This document shows positions 35,801 to 49,130 of a DNA stretch of 64,000 bases, one piece after another. The stretch is from contig JAVUNC010000019.1 in the NCBI GenBank assembly GCA_032173965.1, forward strand, positions 11,209,234-11,273,233, in the 5' to 3' direction. Both the position numbers and the translations under genes were made by a program. The notes beneath the pieces were generated by a model. That model was not told the DNA's origin. It saw nothing but the letters and a program-made list of their open reading frames with translations, and searched no databases. This DNA comes from Sitta carolinensis. Taxonomy: Eukaryota; Chordata; Aves; Passeriformes; Sittidae. Position 1 is the stretch's first letter, and every line of letters starts with the position of its first letter.

Positions 35801-38576
35801 TGAAGACCAGATGGCTTAATTAAGAGCAGAAACTCACACAGATAGTCCAGATTCTAGAATAAGAGAGCTCTCTTCTCTTTATAGAGAGAAGGAGGTTACC
35901 CAAGGCAGTAGAGCAGTGCCTTTCCCTGACTGGGTACACCTGTGGCTAAACCACGTTGAATCTTAGTAGTGGTTGTTCCAACATGACTTAATCATGGCTT
36001 ATCACTGTTCACTGTCAGTGATGAGCAGGAAACAGCTGCAGTCAGCAGACTCTCAAAGAGGAAAACGTCTTGATTTTATCACCATTGTTTTCTCTTTTTG
36101 GCACCGGGCTGGTTTTCTGCAGGGTAAAGGACACTTGTAGTGACATTTCTAGACAATTGTGTGACACTTTCTATTGTAAGTAGGGATTAAGTGACTAAGG
36201 CAGAGGAAATCACAGATACACAACTAGATAGAAGTGGCAAAAGAATTGTGCTTATGCAATTGAAAGATTATTTCTGTATAGAAAAGAGTCCAAGGAACGC
36301 ATTGCACCCAGAGACAGGCTCTGGGTTCATGAGGGAGACAGACTAAATGGTACATGACATTTGCTGGTTTGACATGGAAATTGTTGTGGAAAGCCTTGGA
36401 TGTGGAATATAGAACACTTCCTTGGGAGACCTCAAAATTTCAGTGAAGCTTTCGGGCAGTATTAGTGTTCCTATGGTGCAGCAGTCTCAAAGGCAGACAT
36501 TTTCCACATTTTTCCATAAGAATTAAGTTCAGACATTTAAAAAAAAAAATACTTGAAGCAAGTGGATATATAAGATGAACTTCACAGAGAAGATACTTGT
36601 AGGAACACGCTGTTGGCAACTGCAGTGGCAGATGTTGCTCAAGTCTAATAAAACCTGCAAGTTGAGAGCCTGGCTTTTTATTAGCTCTGTGAAAGTACTG
36701 GTCAGGATTTGGGTTGTTCCTGTGTTCCTGCCACCTGTATCAGCAAACACTGGTCATCAGCTAGGGACCAAAGTACAGAGTATGTGCAGCATTCATGTAA
36801 AAAGACTTCTTTGGAAACTAAACAGGCAAAACCCTGGAAACTTGCAGGATTCTGTATATTCAGCATGACAGTACTCATCCACTGAGTGTGAATCCTGCTG
36901 TCTCAAATGTGGGAACCTGCATGCTCTCCGTTTCCCTGTTGAGTTTTGTTTTTTCTTGTTGCAGGTCTAGGTCTCATGGCAGATCAAAGTCTGGCTCACC
37001 GGCTAAGAGGTGAGCACACACACACAGAGCCTGCAGTAGAAACTCAAATTTAGGTTTGCATGATTAACAGAGCCTGGTCCTTTAGAAAAATATCCCCCAA
37101 ACACGGGTCCCCAGTTCATCTCTTTATGATACGACAGAAATTACAACATTTCCCCTGAAGCTCTTTGAAATGTGTTCCTTACCAGTCTCTTGGTTTTCAT
37201 TAACTCTTCGTAGTTTCCAGCATAGTACTAATTTTTTGTGCCTTTGTCCTCAGTTCCATTAAATTTTTCTATCAGTCAGGTAAAGGTGTTGAACTTTGTT
37301 AATACTTTTCATAAAACAGCAATCTGGTGATGTTGCTTTTCTCAAAGCCTCACCTTAATACCACCCCTTGTTTTTCTGTTTGTCTGCTGAAGAAAGTTGC
37401 TTAAAATGCATCTCCACACTAAATGAATGGAGAATCCCCTGTAAGAGTAAAAGTTGATCTGAAAACTACCATTGGAAAGACCTTCTGGCTAGAGTCCTGT
37501 AACTTACTTTCTGATAGGGTGGGGGGGGTTATAAACACAAAGGTTGCATTTGACATTGAAGCTGCATTGGTTCTGTTCTGTTTTGACAGCCGGTCAAAGT
37601 CGCGGTCCCCGTCTCCAAAGAGAAGGTATGTTGGTCTCCCTACTAATAGCATAGGCTCTGTAGAGCTGGCATTTTAGTGTCTGCACTGATCTCTGCTGTG
37701 GAGTTTGACTGCTGCTTGCAGGAAAATACTGGAAAGGTATTTTGCTGAGATCTCTTTCACAGCAATAATAGTGTGGTTGTGGCTTTCTGTATGGTAATAT
37801 GCATATGTAGTGATAAATGCTCAGGGTTATGTAACAGTGTCTTGTCTTTGTCTGTTCCCCTGTGCCTTTTGGTTCACTGGCAGTTTTATTGCACAGAGCT
37901 TAAAGCATAGAATAAATGTAGAAAATTAGCTTTCAGTCTCATTAAAAGCTACTTTGACATTGGGGAAGGTAGAATGGACTAACCTGGCACAGCAGTCAGG
38001 AATGGAAAATCGAGCCTGTTATGTTCACTGCTGTTAGATTTTTTTCTTTCCCAGTAAGTCAGTAAATAGTTTTCTCTCTCTCTTTGTATGCAGAGTAATT
38101 TGTGGAATATGTGTAGTGACAGAATCAGCAGCATTTTTTTCCCTAATTAGAATTCTTTAATAGTTCATTTTTACAATTTTGGTGTCAAACAGTCACAAGA
38201 GCATGAGTAAGTTCTCCTAAGTGGTGAGTGATCACCATGATAGGTTTTGACAAGCTGCTACATCAGAACTGTGAAGTATCTTGCCCCTTTGGAGGTCACT
38301 ATAAGTGACAACCTTTAGATTACAGCGATCTCATTTTAAAAATAACAGTAAAGAAAAAAAGTGTTATCTCCAGATCATCAACCCGTTAACTTTTGTGAGT
38401 AGTGATTGGTTATTATATTAAAAAGGGAACCAAAGTCTGTATATACTCCTGTTTCTCTTTCCTGTATTTGTGATTCCCAAGCAACTACTGAAATGTTAAT
38501 TGTGGATTCTTTTCCTTTCAGCCGTTCACCATCAGGAAGCCCTCAACGAAGTGCAAGTCCTGAAAGAATGGATTAA
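32498..38576 (+). CDS. SRSF7: SRSF7 copy B: serine/arginine-rich splicing factor 7
   Basis: Nine coding exons: 32498-32525, 32849-33029, 33161-33337, 34227-34301, 34392-34493, 34863-34916, 36965-37009, 37590-37625, 38522-38576. All have GT-AG junctions and phase 2 joins after the first, giving 250 residues; human is about 238. It starts [19 protein letters not shown] as in the family, with an RRM, the CCHC zinc knuckle [14 protein letters not shown] that sets SRSF7 apart from SRSF3, and a long RS domain ending RSASPERMD before TAA. It is a nuclear-cytoplasmic shuttling SR protein acting in splicing choice, polyadenylation site choice and mRNA export. Its position beside GEMIN6 and GALM matches the mammalian gene order, so this is the ancestral copy. 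Intron 3 has the conserved poison-exon region. Intron 6 (about 2 kb) holds nothing I recognise. Confidence 0.96.
33534..33986 (+). other. Candidate poison cassette exon in SRSF7 copy B intron 3
   Basis: A good acceptor ('aaaacctttcag') precedes 33,534. Reading on from exon 3 in phase gives RFLRLSQSP and then TGA at 33,559-33,561, so inclusion would truncate the protein before the RS domain. The candidate donor is after 'cctgcaaacttgcaag' at 33,986; other GT sites occur at 33,641 and 33,724. SRSF7 autoregulation through an ultraconserved poison exon in this intron is established in mammals, and split-ORF products have been described there. Confidence 0.7.
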
Positions 38577-38808
38577 AGTTATGAAGTCAATCTTTTAGGA
38601 AGAAAGTTATTTTGCTTACATTATTATAAGGGATTTTGTGGTGTCTTTGTAAATGTTAAGAATGTAGATAGAAGAGTATATCAACTAAAATTTGGCATGA
38701 TCTGGGTCTTCTGAGTTAGTCACACCAATAGACTAGCACAGGTCTTTTTATTGTTTGAATTAACTTCCTGTGATATGAAAATGTGGGACTTTTTTATTGG
38801 CACATTGA

Positions 38809-38814
38809 AATAAA
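38809..38814 (+). terminator. Polyadenylation signal AATAAA of SRSF7 copy B
   Basis: AATAAA lies 233 nt past the stop codon in the context 'attggcacattgaaataaaa'. The same context is conserved at the copy A 3' end. Confidence 0.85.
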
Positions 38815-38829
38815 ACGTGTATTTTTAAC

Positions 38830-41728
38830 TAAAACTTCTCTGTAGTAACCCTGATGCTTCTGTTCTGATGCAGCTGGTATGCTCTCAAGGTAGTCACTTT
38901 TCACATCTACTGTTGAATGGTCTTCAGTGGAAGGATTGGTTCCTGCTCTCCTTAAAATGGAATTTAAAATCCATCTCTGTCTGCACATGGATAAAAATTT
39001 GCATATATGCCCTCTTCATTCCTTGATTTTCAGTGGGAATTCATTTTTCTGTCTCATCTGCTTATTCTGCAAAGCTCATTCTCTGGTGTTTGACTGTGGA
39101 TATCAGATGCCCCAAACATCTAAGGATAAACTTTCTTCCAAAACATATCTTTTAAGCATATAACATCTGCAGAAACCTCTAAAGGTAATAGAAATCATTA
39201 ATAACTTGACAATTGCTACTTTCACTTGTTGCATTTTTTAGTTCCTTAGTCTACTGATGCAAAGAAAACTTTTTAAAGTATCTCAAGGTGTGTTTTCCTT
39301 TTTTGAGGGAAGATCCTTAACAGGAAAGATTCTCAGCTGCCCTCAGGAATTCCACCCTGCTTCACAGAAACTGGTATGGTTGTAAAGCAACCCATATCCT
39401 GGAGATGGCTTTGTTGAATGATGCCACTTTCTTACAGCAAATATGCAACCTGCAGGAGTCATTATTTGTGTATAGGGGTGTCAAACTGTCCTCATTCTGT
39501 ATGATGGAATTGCATGATAAAACACTTCAACAGAGATCACAGCAAGGGACTGGCAACGATGTTGGACTGTGAACAAAAAAACTGGTAGGCAGGGGAGAAA
39601 AGCATCTTTTCTTTTTGGTGGGATTGGCTATGTAGCAGAAATAAAGGCCAGCTTCAGCAGCAATTTAGCACTGAAATGGAAAGCCAGGCCTCTTTGGGCT
39701 TCCACTGAAATCTATCATGGCAGTTTGCTTCCACTGTGTAAACCACAGCAGAACAGCTTAAATAAAGTTACAAGATAAACCTTTGTAACACCTGGGGTAA
39801 TGTGTGGTTTTCAAGAAGGAGATTTCCTGTTAATAATGACTGTGTGGAGGTTTTCCAGTGAATAAGTCCAGATCCTGAAGGTGCTGTTCTGCTGCAGCAT
39901 TCTCTGGCCTTTATGCCTGGTCCTTGCTGTGCCTGGATCCTCACTGGTGCTCACCATGGCCACCGGTGTGTTCCATGTGGATTCTGGCCATACCAAATCC
40001 TGCCGCTGCCACAGTGGGAGAACAGGGCTGACACAAATGTTACCCTGCAGTGATTTAGCCCAAATGCCTGAAGCCTGTGATACATGTTTGGAATATTTTA
40101 CTGGTTGTGCATTGTGTACCTGGTGAGAGGCACAAGTGCACCACTGCTCTGGAATTTCATCACCTGTTCTTTTCTGTACTCTCAAGGCAAACCTGCTCCA
40201 CAATAAACCTGCAGACTGACACGACAGCTCTACTGGTACGTGTTTTTCAGTACCCAGAGACACTGGAAGACTGAGCAGAAGAGCCTGGGATTTCTCTAGC
40301 AGGGCTGGAGTTCCTCTATACTCAGATGTGAGAACCTAAGCAAGGAGCAGGGCTGTGCAGGGATGGACAGCCACTCCAAAGGACAGCCAGCACTTGTAAG
40401 ATGCAGAGGGGGAGCAGTGACAAAGGTGGCAATCTGTGCTTCTGTGCAGCTGTGCTGTCCAAAATTGAGTTCTGGCCTGAATTTGGTAGGATTTCACCAC
40501 AGCTAGCAAAGTTGCCCTGACACAGGGGTGTGTTGTGTGACCGATGCTGCTGTGACCCTGTCGCAGGGCAGGGTGTGCACACCCCACACAGGCTGGCTGG
40601 GGTGGGGGCAAGGGAGGTGTATCTGAGGTCTCCACTGTGGTGGGCAAACCCCACTCTCATGGGGGAAATGGAGTTCTCCTGGTTTCCAAGCTGGTGTTCC
40701 CTGTTGGTGGGCTTTGTTCTCCAAGGGATTCCAGCCCTCACAGACAATATGACCACTATTGTACATAGCAGGAGAGTAGCAGGGCACTTCTTTTGGTTTC
40801 AGGGTGGCAGAACTGACTGTGACAGGGCTGTCACATCTGCAAGCCTATTTGGCCAGGCACTTCCCCTGGGGACAAGGACATTCCTGCACCTCTGCAGCTG
40901 AGAAGTATGGTGAAGTGCTGCAGACCCTGGGTGCAGCAGCATGGCAGAAGTTGGGACACTGTGCCTGATGCAAGGACTGTCTGTTTCCCTGGGGAGTGGG
41001 CTATCAGCTTCCTAATAGGATGGTGCTGTCACCCACCTGGCTTGTGCCAATTTTCCTGAAACATGGAGGTTTTCATCAGAGTTCCCTGATACAGGGTTTT
41101 GGAGATTTCATGTGGAGACAACAGTGACAGGATGATGGGTTTTCTCATGCAGTTGTATATTCAGGACTAAATGGGTGTGCCTACTTCACTTCAGCAACCA
41201 AGACAGAGCACAGGAGTTTAACCAGAGCATCCAGGGCAGCCAGCTGGGATAATCCCAGCACACCATCCTCCTCAAAGGTATCCTGCATGAGCACTGCACA
41301 CCACTTAGAGAGAGCACTTTGATGGAAGTAGCAGACGTTGCAACAAACAACCACAACTGCATCAGCCTTCCCACATTCTTCACATGAATATTACCAGATA
41401 TTTCCCCACTGTAGTTGGGGCTGTGACATCATGCCCCTAAACAAGGTGTTTTCAGTGTATTTTTACTGCAAAACAAAACCCAATGCCCAGGGCAAGAAGC
41501 TGGACAGAGTGTGAGACCAGACGACACAGACCAGACAGCAGCAGAGGTGGTGACAAGGAGTTAAAGCCAGCAGAATCCACAAGTGAAAACCACAGAGGAG
41601 GAAAAAGGCTCCCAGATTGGATCCATCACCCAGGGTAGTTGGAAAGCTCTGTTTGGCACCTGGCAGGATTTCTGGGTCAGCTTCTGGAGGCACTTACCCT
41701 TCTCAGTGGTAGGAGTCGGCAGCCCTTT
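38830..41728. other. Intergenic region between SRSF7 copy B and GALM (convergent)
   Basis: Both neighbours end towards this region. It contains plus-strand AATAAA motifs near 39,760 and 40,203, and the GALM 3' UTR must lie at its right end. I recognise no exon or repeat family. Confidence 0.5.
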
Positions 41729-44700
41729 TTAAGCAGTGTTGAACACTAGCCATGTGGTGTGGTTGTATTCCTCACCCGGATGGAGCAGGACATTGGGGAA
41801 GTGAGGCTGAGGAGAGGCAGCAGCACATCAGTGACTGTGAGTGCATTCCATGGAACCAGAAAGCATGACTTCATCCCTTTGTTCTTCCCAAGGCATATTC
41901 CCAGAGCTCCCCCCAGCCATTTCCAGCAGCAGTGTGTAACCACCCACCACTTGCCAGCAGGCTGAGTGGGTGAGTCCTACCGCTGGTTGAATTCAGGCTG
42001 TGAGGAATGATTCAGATATAAGAGGATGTGGCAAGGCCCCAGGGGCCATCTGCTCTAGACCCCACACCTTTGGGAAGCTGGGCTGCACAGGGCCAGTCTG
42101 CTGTGCTGACTGACCCCTGTCTACAGCCACTGTGACCTGTGCCTCCCTCACTTCTGGTGTCTGCAGAGTCCCCTTGACAAGCAGACTCTGTTTCTACATT
42201 TGGTGCCCCAGAGACATGGAGGGTGGTGCGGGTATGCCCCCTGCCACAGGACCCAAGGAACCCGAGGGAAGGGAATGGACAGCTCACCTTGTTAACGGCA
42301 TCGGGCCAGTTCTGGGTTTCCAGGCAGAAAGCTGAGTGCTTGGGGTATGTGGCAGCACCTTTGCCCTTCAGGGAGCCATCCAGGTTGTTCCCGGTGTAAA
42401 ACTGGATGCCAGGCTGGGTGGTGTGAACTTCCATGGTCCTGCCGGTGGGCGGGTGGAAAACCCTGCAGAGATGCCAGTGGAGGATGACACGGGACTGCCT
42501 GAATGGGCGTGCCCTGGCTCCAGGGGTGGAGACTCATGGCAAGGTCCCAGCCTACCTGGCCACAAGGCGTCGGTCCTGCCCCTGATGCAGGCAGAAGTTG
42601 TGGTCGAAGCCATCCAGGTGAAACTTCTGCAAGTGCTTGCCCAGCTCCACAGGCTGCCGGAGATCGAATCCAGTGCCCTGCACGGTGGCCACCTCCCCTA
42701 AGCAAGGAGAACAGCAGGCTCAGCCACTCTCCCACATGCCAGCAAACCCTACCTTGTCCCCCAGCACAGCTGATGGCTCCTGGGAACACTGCTGTTCTTA
42801 GCAGGGACAAAGCACAGACAAGGAGCAAGAAAACACATGGAAGTTTGTGCATGTACAAAATCAGCATTTTCTGTCTTGTCCTTGTTAAGACCTGCTGTGG
42901 GCATACAGTGTCCTGTGATAAAGCAGCACTAAGAACCCCAGGACACACTAAAAACAGCGCAAAACAGTCACCCCAACCCAAAGGTGAGGGGTTTTGCATG
43001 AAGGGCAGAATAAACACCTTGGAAAAAAAACCTAAACCATTCCAATGTGAGCACTTACATAAAATACAGCAGGCATTGCACACAAGGGGTCTGTCTTTAA
43101 CAATTGCACAAAACCCCAGGACTAAGGCTACCCCACAAAAAGGAACTACAAAAGGCAGGGGTAGCAAGCTGGCCACAATTAAGATGTGAAACAGTTACAT
43201 GGTGAAAGCAACAGGAAGAAGCAGGGCACTGGGCTGGGTATGGCCTTAAGCTCTTCCCCTATTTGTGCACGAGCATAGCACACCAAGCTGAGCAGAAGCC
43301 ACCTGGACCAGAGAATCCACTCCTCCAGGTGCCACAGGAAGCTTGTCTCCTGGATGGACCCACATAATGTGCCTCTGGCCCCATTTGCTGCTGCTCCTGT
43401 CTGCTCCCTGGGGCTGCTGATAGTTACCAGCACCTGGCTCTGGCCACCCGGCTCAGGTGCAGTGGGACTGTGCCCGGGGTTCCCTGGGTGCTGGCATATC
43501 CCCCTTGCCAGGCTGTGCTGCTGCCCACACCCACCAACACTGCTCAGAAAGATCACTTCCACCTGGCGCCACCCACCAGTAGGGATCTTGGTGTCATCCA
43601 CAGGCAGGTAGGAATCTGCTTCAATGGAGATCTCGTGGTCATAGACATCCCGGGAGCCCTGCAGGAGGATGGGAAATGCTGGGATTGCTCTTGCAGCCAC
43701 TGTTCAAGCAGCCCTAAGCACAGCTGTGATGTGATAGTCCACAGCGGTGCCCCAGCTGATCTGGTAGTGCCTGGAGCACCTCCTGGCCCTCATTCCACCT
43801 TGACCTTGGGCACAGGACAAAGGTACTGGCACAGGCAAAAACCTTCACAGGCTCTAGGATCTGTAAATCCCACAAGGATGAGACCATCAATCTGTACTTG
43901 TACCTCACCAAGCACTACCACCCTGCATACTGACTAGACAAAACATGCTGGGTACTGAGCACACAGCAGCAGGAGAAGGGGAAGGAAGCAAGCAAGGGGA
44001 AATGCAATTCATCCTCCTGTCTCATCTGCATCGCAGTGGGGGTGTGCTCCTCCTCCTCTTCCACAGCCTCAGGAATGCTGGCAGGGAACCTGCTGGGCTG
44101 TCAGGGGAGCAGACTCAAAGCTGAGCCCTCAGGTCACTATCTAATCTGAGCAGCAATTTTGTGCCCAAAGGTCTCCTGTTCCTCTGGAACACGCCTGAGT
44201 TGCACACTGCAGGTATTGGTAGTTCTGCACCTCTGGGAGCACCAGCAGAGGGTAAACCAACAACTGCACAGCCATTCTCAGGGCAGCTGCATGGGCACAG
44301 CTCCTGCACAGAGGGGCTGGCTTGTCTCTCACAAATGCTTTTTAGGGCCTTTATCTCACATCCAAATGTGACTGCACTCTATTATCCTATGGGTCTGCCC
44401 AGAAACACTTTATTTCTCAGATCCTTTTCCTCCAAGCCCAGTTATAAACTGTGATATTAAAATACAGCTGCAATTCACTGTCCATGTGGTTGACAAGACC
44501 CTGTACAGGTGTGTGAGGGCCCTGCTGCTGCAACCTTGCTAGTCTGCAATCCTGGCTATCTCACATCCCTTTTCCATGATGTTTCTTCTGCCCATTTTGA
44601 CCTGGGTATTTTGGTGCTGCCACTCCAGGCCCTGACCTCATCTGCACCACCCTCTCAGAAATGCCAACAGAATACAACCAAGAAATGCCAGGCCACGACT

Positions 44701-47700
44701 AGGGCATGGCAGCTCTGCACCTCCTCCAAATTCTTCCCAAGAGACCAGGAGAGAGCAAAACTCCCCAGTTACACACAAAAGGAGAACCAACTTTTTCAGC
44801 TGGATGTCTCTGTTCAAGAAGCACTGTGATGATGTATCCTTATCTGAGGTCCACGTGATTCAGTCCTGTTCCTGCATGCAGCACATGATGCATAGAGACA
44901 ACCCTCATTGCTGTGTCCCCAAAAACATGATGTGTCCCCAGACCAGCATGTTGGTCCCAATGATCATCCCATGGGTCCCCAGGCACTTCCCCTGCAGTGT
45001 GTCTCCATGGGGCCCATCTCCCCACACTTACCTGCCCTGCCAGGTTGAAGTAGGCATGGTTTGTCAGGCTGATGGGGGTTGTCTTGCTGGTCTGGGCCTG
45101 GTAGTTGATGGCCAGCTCCCTTCCACTAAGGGTGTAGGTCACCCAGACTTTCAGGTCACCAGGATAGCCTTCCTCACCATCGGGGCTGAGCCGGAAGAAG
45201 CGGACGCCATTCGGGAGCACCTGGGGCTCCAGAGAACCTGCAAGGAGCACGGCGTTAGTGGGGCAGGAATGGGAACACGGTGCCCATCCCTCCTGCCCCA
45301 GGCTGGGCTAAAAACAGGGACAGAAGGCACTCAAGGGATGCTGCACTGAAACAACGGCTTTTTCAATCACCTTTCCAAAGAAAACACAAGCACCAGTCTG
45401 CCCTTGGTCAGCCAGGACCACCAGCAGGGAACAAGCTTTCCACTGAGCAGCCAAACAAACGAGGCAATTTGGCAGTCTGACGGGGAGTCTGTTCCAGCCT
45501 GAGTTATTCCATGCCTGAGAGTCCATAAGTTTGATTTTTGCCCTGAAGCTGGACTTATCCTCCTTTCCATGGATCTTCTCATGTGCAACACCAACAAGCT
45601 GCCACCCAGACACTGGCTTCTAGGACAGTGTAAGAACACACTGGGAGCTCCTGCCCAGGGGCTGGGGTTGGGCTAAATGATACCATATGTGCTGTCAGAC
45701 ACATCCAGAGAGCTGGGACCTCTCTGGTTCTTGTCCCTGCCAGAGACCAGCACCAGTGTTCAGCTTGGAGCCAAACATGCTGGCAAGGGAAGCAAGCCAG
45801 CACACTGCACACAGCTGCCCAAACAGCCTGTTTGGCCCTGGCCATGGTCCTCATGCTAAGAGGATGGATGTGCATCAAGAGGCTCTCTGGAGCTTCACAT
45901 TTCCCTAAGGAATAGTTACTGCCTAATCAAAATGGACAGATTTAGGAACAGGGGGCAGATAATGCTGTTGAGTTGATCCCTCTCATGTTCTGCACAGAGA
46001 TCACCAACATGGGGCATGGTCAAAAGCCAGCATTTTCACCAAACACAGAACCTGAGGGCACCAAATACACCTGGCTGCAGAGCAGGCCCTCCTGCACAGT
46101 GTGTATTTGGCTGCAGCTCCCACGGCTGTAAGGATGCTGCGGTTTTTTAAATACGAGTTTCTATTTAAGTTCTTTGTAGAAAAAGCTGTTAAAGTCCAGG
46201 AAGCATACACGTATCATTATTCTTTTCTAAGATAAGAGAGCTATTTTCTGAAATCCCCCAGCAGTGTGGTCACATGCTTCTGCCCTGTAAGTGCAGCTGG
46301 AAGCTGCTCTCATCAGGCCACGCACTGACCACAGCACTGATGTCTGCAAGATCAGGAAAAGCTCAGAAGATGACCAAGATAATCACAGCCAAATGCCAGT
46401 GTGTTTTTTGTTAGGGCTGACCAGTTAGGGCTCAGTGTCACTGAAGAGTGACTGTTTCCTGGCTGGAGGGGGTCTTGGGCAGGTGTCCAAGTGTGCCTTG
46501 TGGGCCAGAGGACACAAAGCTTTGGCTGGGAGATGTCACTGCCTTGTCCCCAGCAAGCTGGTGAGCCTTCACCAAGCAAGGTGAAGAAGTAGAAGGAGAG
46601 ACCATATCCCCTGTCTGCAGAAGACAGCCTGGAAGCCCTGGGTGTGAAGAAATACATCTTTTCAGCTCCAGATCACAGGTGTCAGGGTGTATAAAAAACT
46701 TTAAATCACCAAAGTGTCCTCTTTGGGGGTGCAACAACTAAGCCATCCTCAGTACTCCCATTTTTCTAAGGCTGCTGAGGAGCATTTTATCCCAACCTGA
46801 TGCCAGTTCACACTGTGACTTTTTTCCCAGGCACCCTGGCTTTTGTCCCATCAGCCTGGCTTCCTTCCACAAAAAAACCCCATTAAGTCTATGAAAGCAG
46901 CTGCCCCAGCACATTCGTCTGCTCTTTGGGGGAAATGGTGGATCAGCTACTTGTTGGTTACAAATTCACTTGATCCAACAAAGCTCAAAGCTTCAGGAAA
47001 ACAAAGACTTCTGAGCCTGCTCAGAGCAATCAAGCAGGGTTATAAGAAAGGCTTTCAAGAGATCCTCCACTACTCTTATCACCTGTACCAGAAGTACCTG
47101 ACTTGAGCAGCAGCCCATGGGAGGAGAGAGAAAAGGCTGAGTGCCCTGGGGCCAGGGAAAGGTTGTTTCATCTCAGAAGGTCATGGGGGAGGGCTGGGAA
47201 GAAGAGACAGTGATCCTGGACCCTGGGGCATTTTGCAGGCCTGATCTAATCCCCCACTGCTGTGAGTCAGAGTGAGAGTCTGGGGGATGCTGTCACAGGA
47301 TGAAAGCAGCACCGAAGGGGGCAACGCAATGACTGAACCTGCAGCACCATCCTGATCTCTCCTTACTTGGGAGCACTCTCACAAGCAAGCAACAGTGATA
47401 AGTTTCTGCAAACTCACATCCTTCTGACTCTGGAGGAGCTATGGGCAGGTAACAGCCGTGAAACTGCAGGTGGAAATGAGTCTGCATGGACAGACCACTG
47501 TTCCCCAGAAAACTTTCTTTGGGCACTGGCACAACTCCACCATACACTCCAGGGTGGTGCAGCTGGTGCCTGAGGAGCCTCCATTGCTCCTAAGGCTGGG
47601 TCCTCACTGCCATGTCCCAATCCAGGCTCTGCAGAAGCAGCACCTTGCCCAAAATAACCCTGTCAGAACTGGGCTCATGAGGCTCACGGCTGCAGCCACA

Positions 47701-48777
47701 CAGTGGAAGCACACCAACCCTCTGCTCAGCATCCAAGGATGACAAGTGAGCCCTGCACACACAGGCAAAGACAAGCCAACCCAGCAGCTCACAGGATCTG
47801 TCTCACTTCCCCCCATTCCTGCACTCACAGCACTTTCTGAGCTGATTCAACTCAGTAACCACCAGAAAATGCTACGGGGTTCAGGGGTGTAAACATCATA
47901 CCCTCTTGCCACAACCCCACAGGCTGTATGCTGGCGGGACACAGGGATTTTCACCTTGTCAAATCCCTTGGCTCCTCCGTGCAGGCTGTTGGGCCCGTTG
48001 TTGAGGAACAGCTGATACTCCTTCCCATCCAGCCTGAACCTCCCGTTTGCAATCCTATTGGCAACACGGCCCACGACAGCACCGAAGAACGGGTGCTTCC
48101 TCTTGTAACCTGCCCGGAGAAACAGCACACGGTTAGACAGAACCAGTGCAACAGGATGGGCGGTCTCCAGGAGAGCTTACAGACCCAGAGGTGCCTCTCT
48201 CTGCTTCCCTCCAGGACTAAAGAGGTGACCCCAGTCCCAGCCTTTCACAGGACACACAGCTCATAAGTCAAGCACGTCTTTGATTAACACAGCCTGATGG
48301 GATCTTGTATTCTTTGCAGATTTGAAGAAAAGGCCTCTGTCACTGCTCAGAGCTGCCCCAACAGAGTGGTACACTGCCACCAGCGTCCCTGTTCCACATC
48401 TACCACACAGCCCAGGAGAGGCAGCAGGAACTGTATCTCTTCAGCCCATGATTTGGGGGGGGGAGGGGGGCTTTACAAGCAGGTTACTCAGTGTAGCAAT
48501 AAACCACTAAGTGCTGGTTAAACTACCTGATTGTGGGGTTTTTTAATTTTCCTTTTTTCAAAGAAACATATTAAGACCCACCTTCTAAAGTGTCAAATCC
48601 TAGGACAACATCTGAAAACTGCCCATCCCTGTCTTTTGTCTCCAGAGTGGTGATGATGCACCCAAAAGACAGAATCTCCACTCTCACGCTGTCCGACTGT
48701 AAGACGAACTTCTCCACCTCTCCGCCTCCCTCCTCCGGGGGCATCCGCCCGAACGCCTCTCTCCGCACCGTCGTCAT
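41729..48777 (-). CDS. GALM: GALM, galactose mutarotase (aldose 1-epimerase)
   Basis: Seven coding exons on the minus strand: 48582-48777, 47955-48109, 45032-45237, 43577-43658, 42556-42697, 42288-42462, 41729-41806, all GT-AG. The product is about 344 residues, against 342 in human. It interconverts the alpha and beta anomers of galactose and glucose in the cytosol, feeding the Leloir pathway. Visible family marks: [12 protein letters not shown], the SLHGG loop, [11 protein letters not shown] holding the catalytic His, GFDHNFCL, and [13 protein letters not shown] with the catalytic Glu; it ends in EEYNHTTW. The start [10 protein letters not shown] follows a CpG island and matches the family N-terminus. 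Exon 3 is one base short of the length needed to keep frame; the break is at about 45,218-45,222 where the family reads Pro-Arg-Val-Leu. Beyond it the alternative frame continues the family sequence perfectly. Confidence 0.94.
48450..48471. repeat. G-run tract in GALM intron 1
   Basis: Nine Gs, an A and six Gs. It is a low-complexity G tract, difficult for sequencing. Only two long G blocks, so it is not a classic quadruplex motif. Confidence 0.7.
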
Positions 48778-49130
48778 CGCTCCCTAAAACCCGGCCACCG
48801 GCACCTCCGGCGGGAGCCGCAGCCCTGCCCGGGAAGGACGCTCAGGAGGAAGAAGCAATGGCGGCGGGAGCGGAGCACTCCCAGCTCCAAAGGGCAGCCA
48901 GAACAACCTTCGGCCGCCTCCCGCGCGGGGCGGAGCCGCGCCGTGCCCGGCGGAGCGGAGCGCCGGGCATCCCGGGGCTGTCACCGAGGGGCAGCAGCCT
49001 GCGGGAGGTGGCCGGGGCCCGCGGGAAGGATGCCCAGGGCAGGGAGCGAGGCTGCGGGCGCTGCCGGGCCGGGCAGCGCAGCCGCCGCCTCGCAAGGTCG
49101 CGGGCCAGCAGCAGCTCCTCTCGCCCATTT
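48690..49130 (-). promoter_or_regulatory. CpG-island promoter of GALM
   Basis: High GC and CpG density covers GALM coding exon 1 and about 350 bp upstream of its ATG at 48,777. I see no TATA box at the usual distance. ORFs running through it are GC artefacts. Confidence 0.7.

Noticed and set aside
21447..38814. The inverted SRSF7 pair as a pure assembly duplication
   Set aside because: Most introns, UTRs and RS exons differ clearly between the copies, so they are distinct loci. Only the conserved blocks are nearly identical.
48450..48471. G-quadruplex in GALM intron 1
   Set aside because: Only two long G blocks are present, too few separated runs for a standard intramolecular quadruplex.
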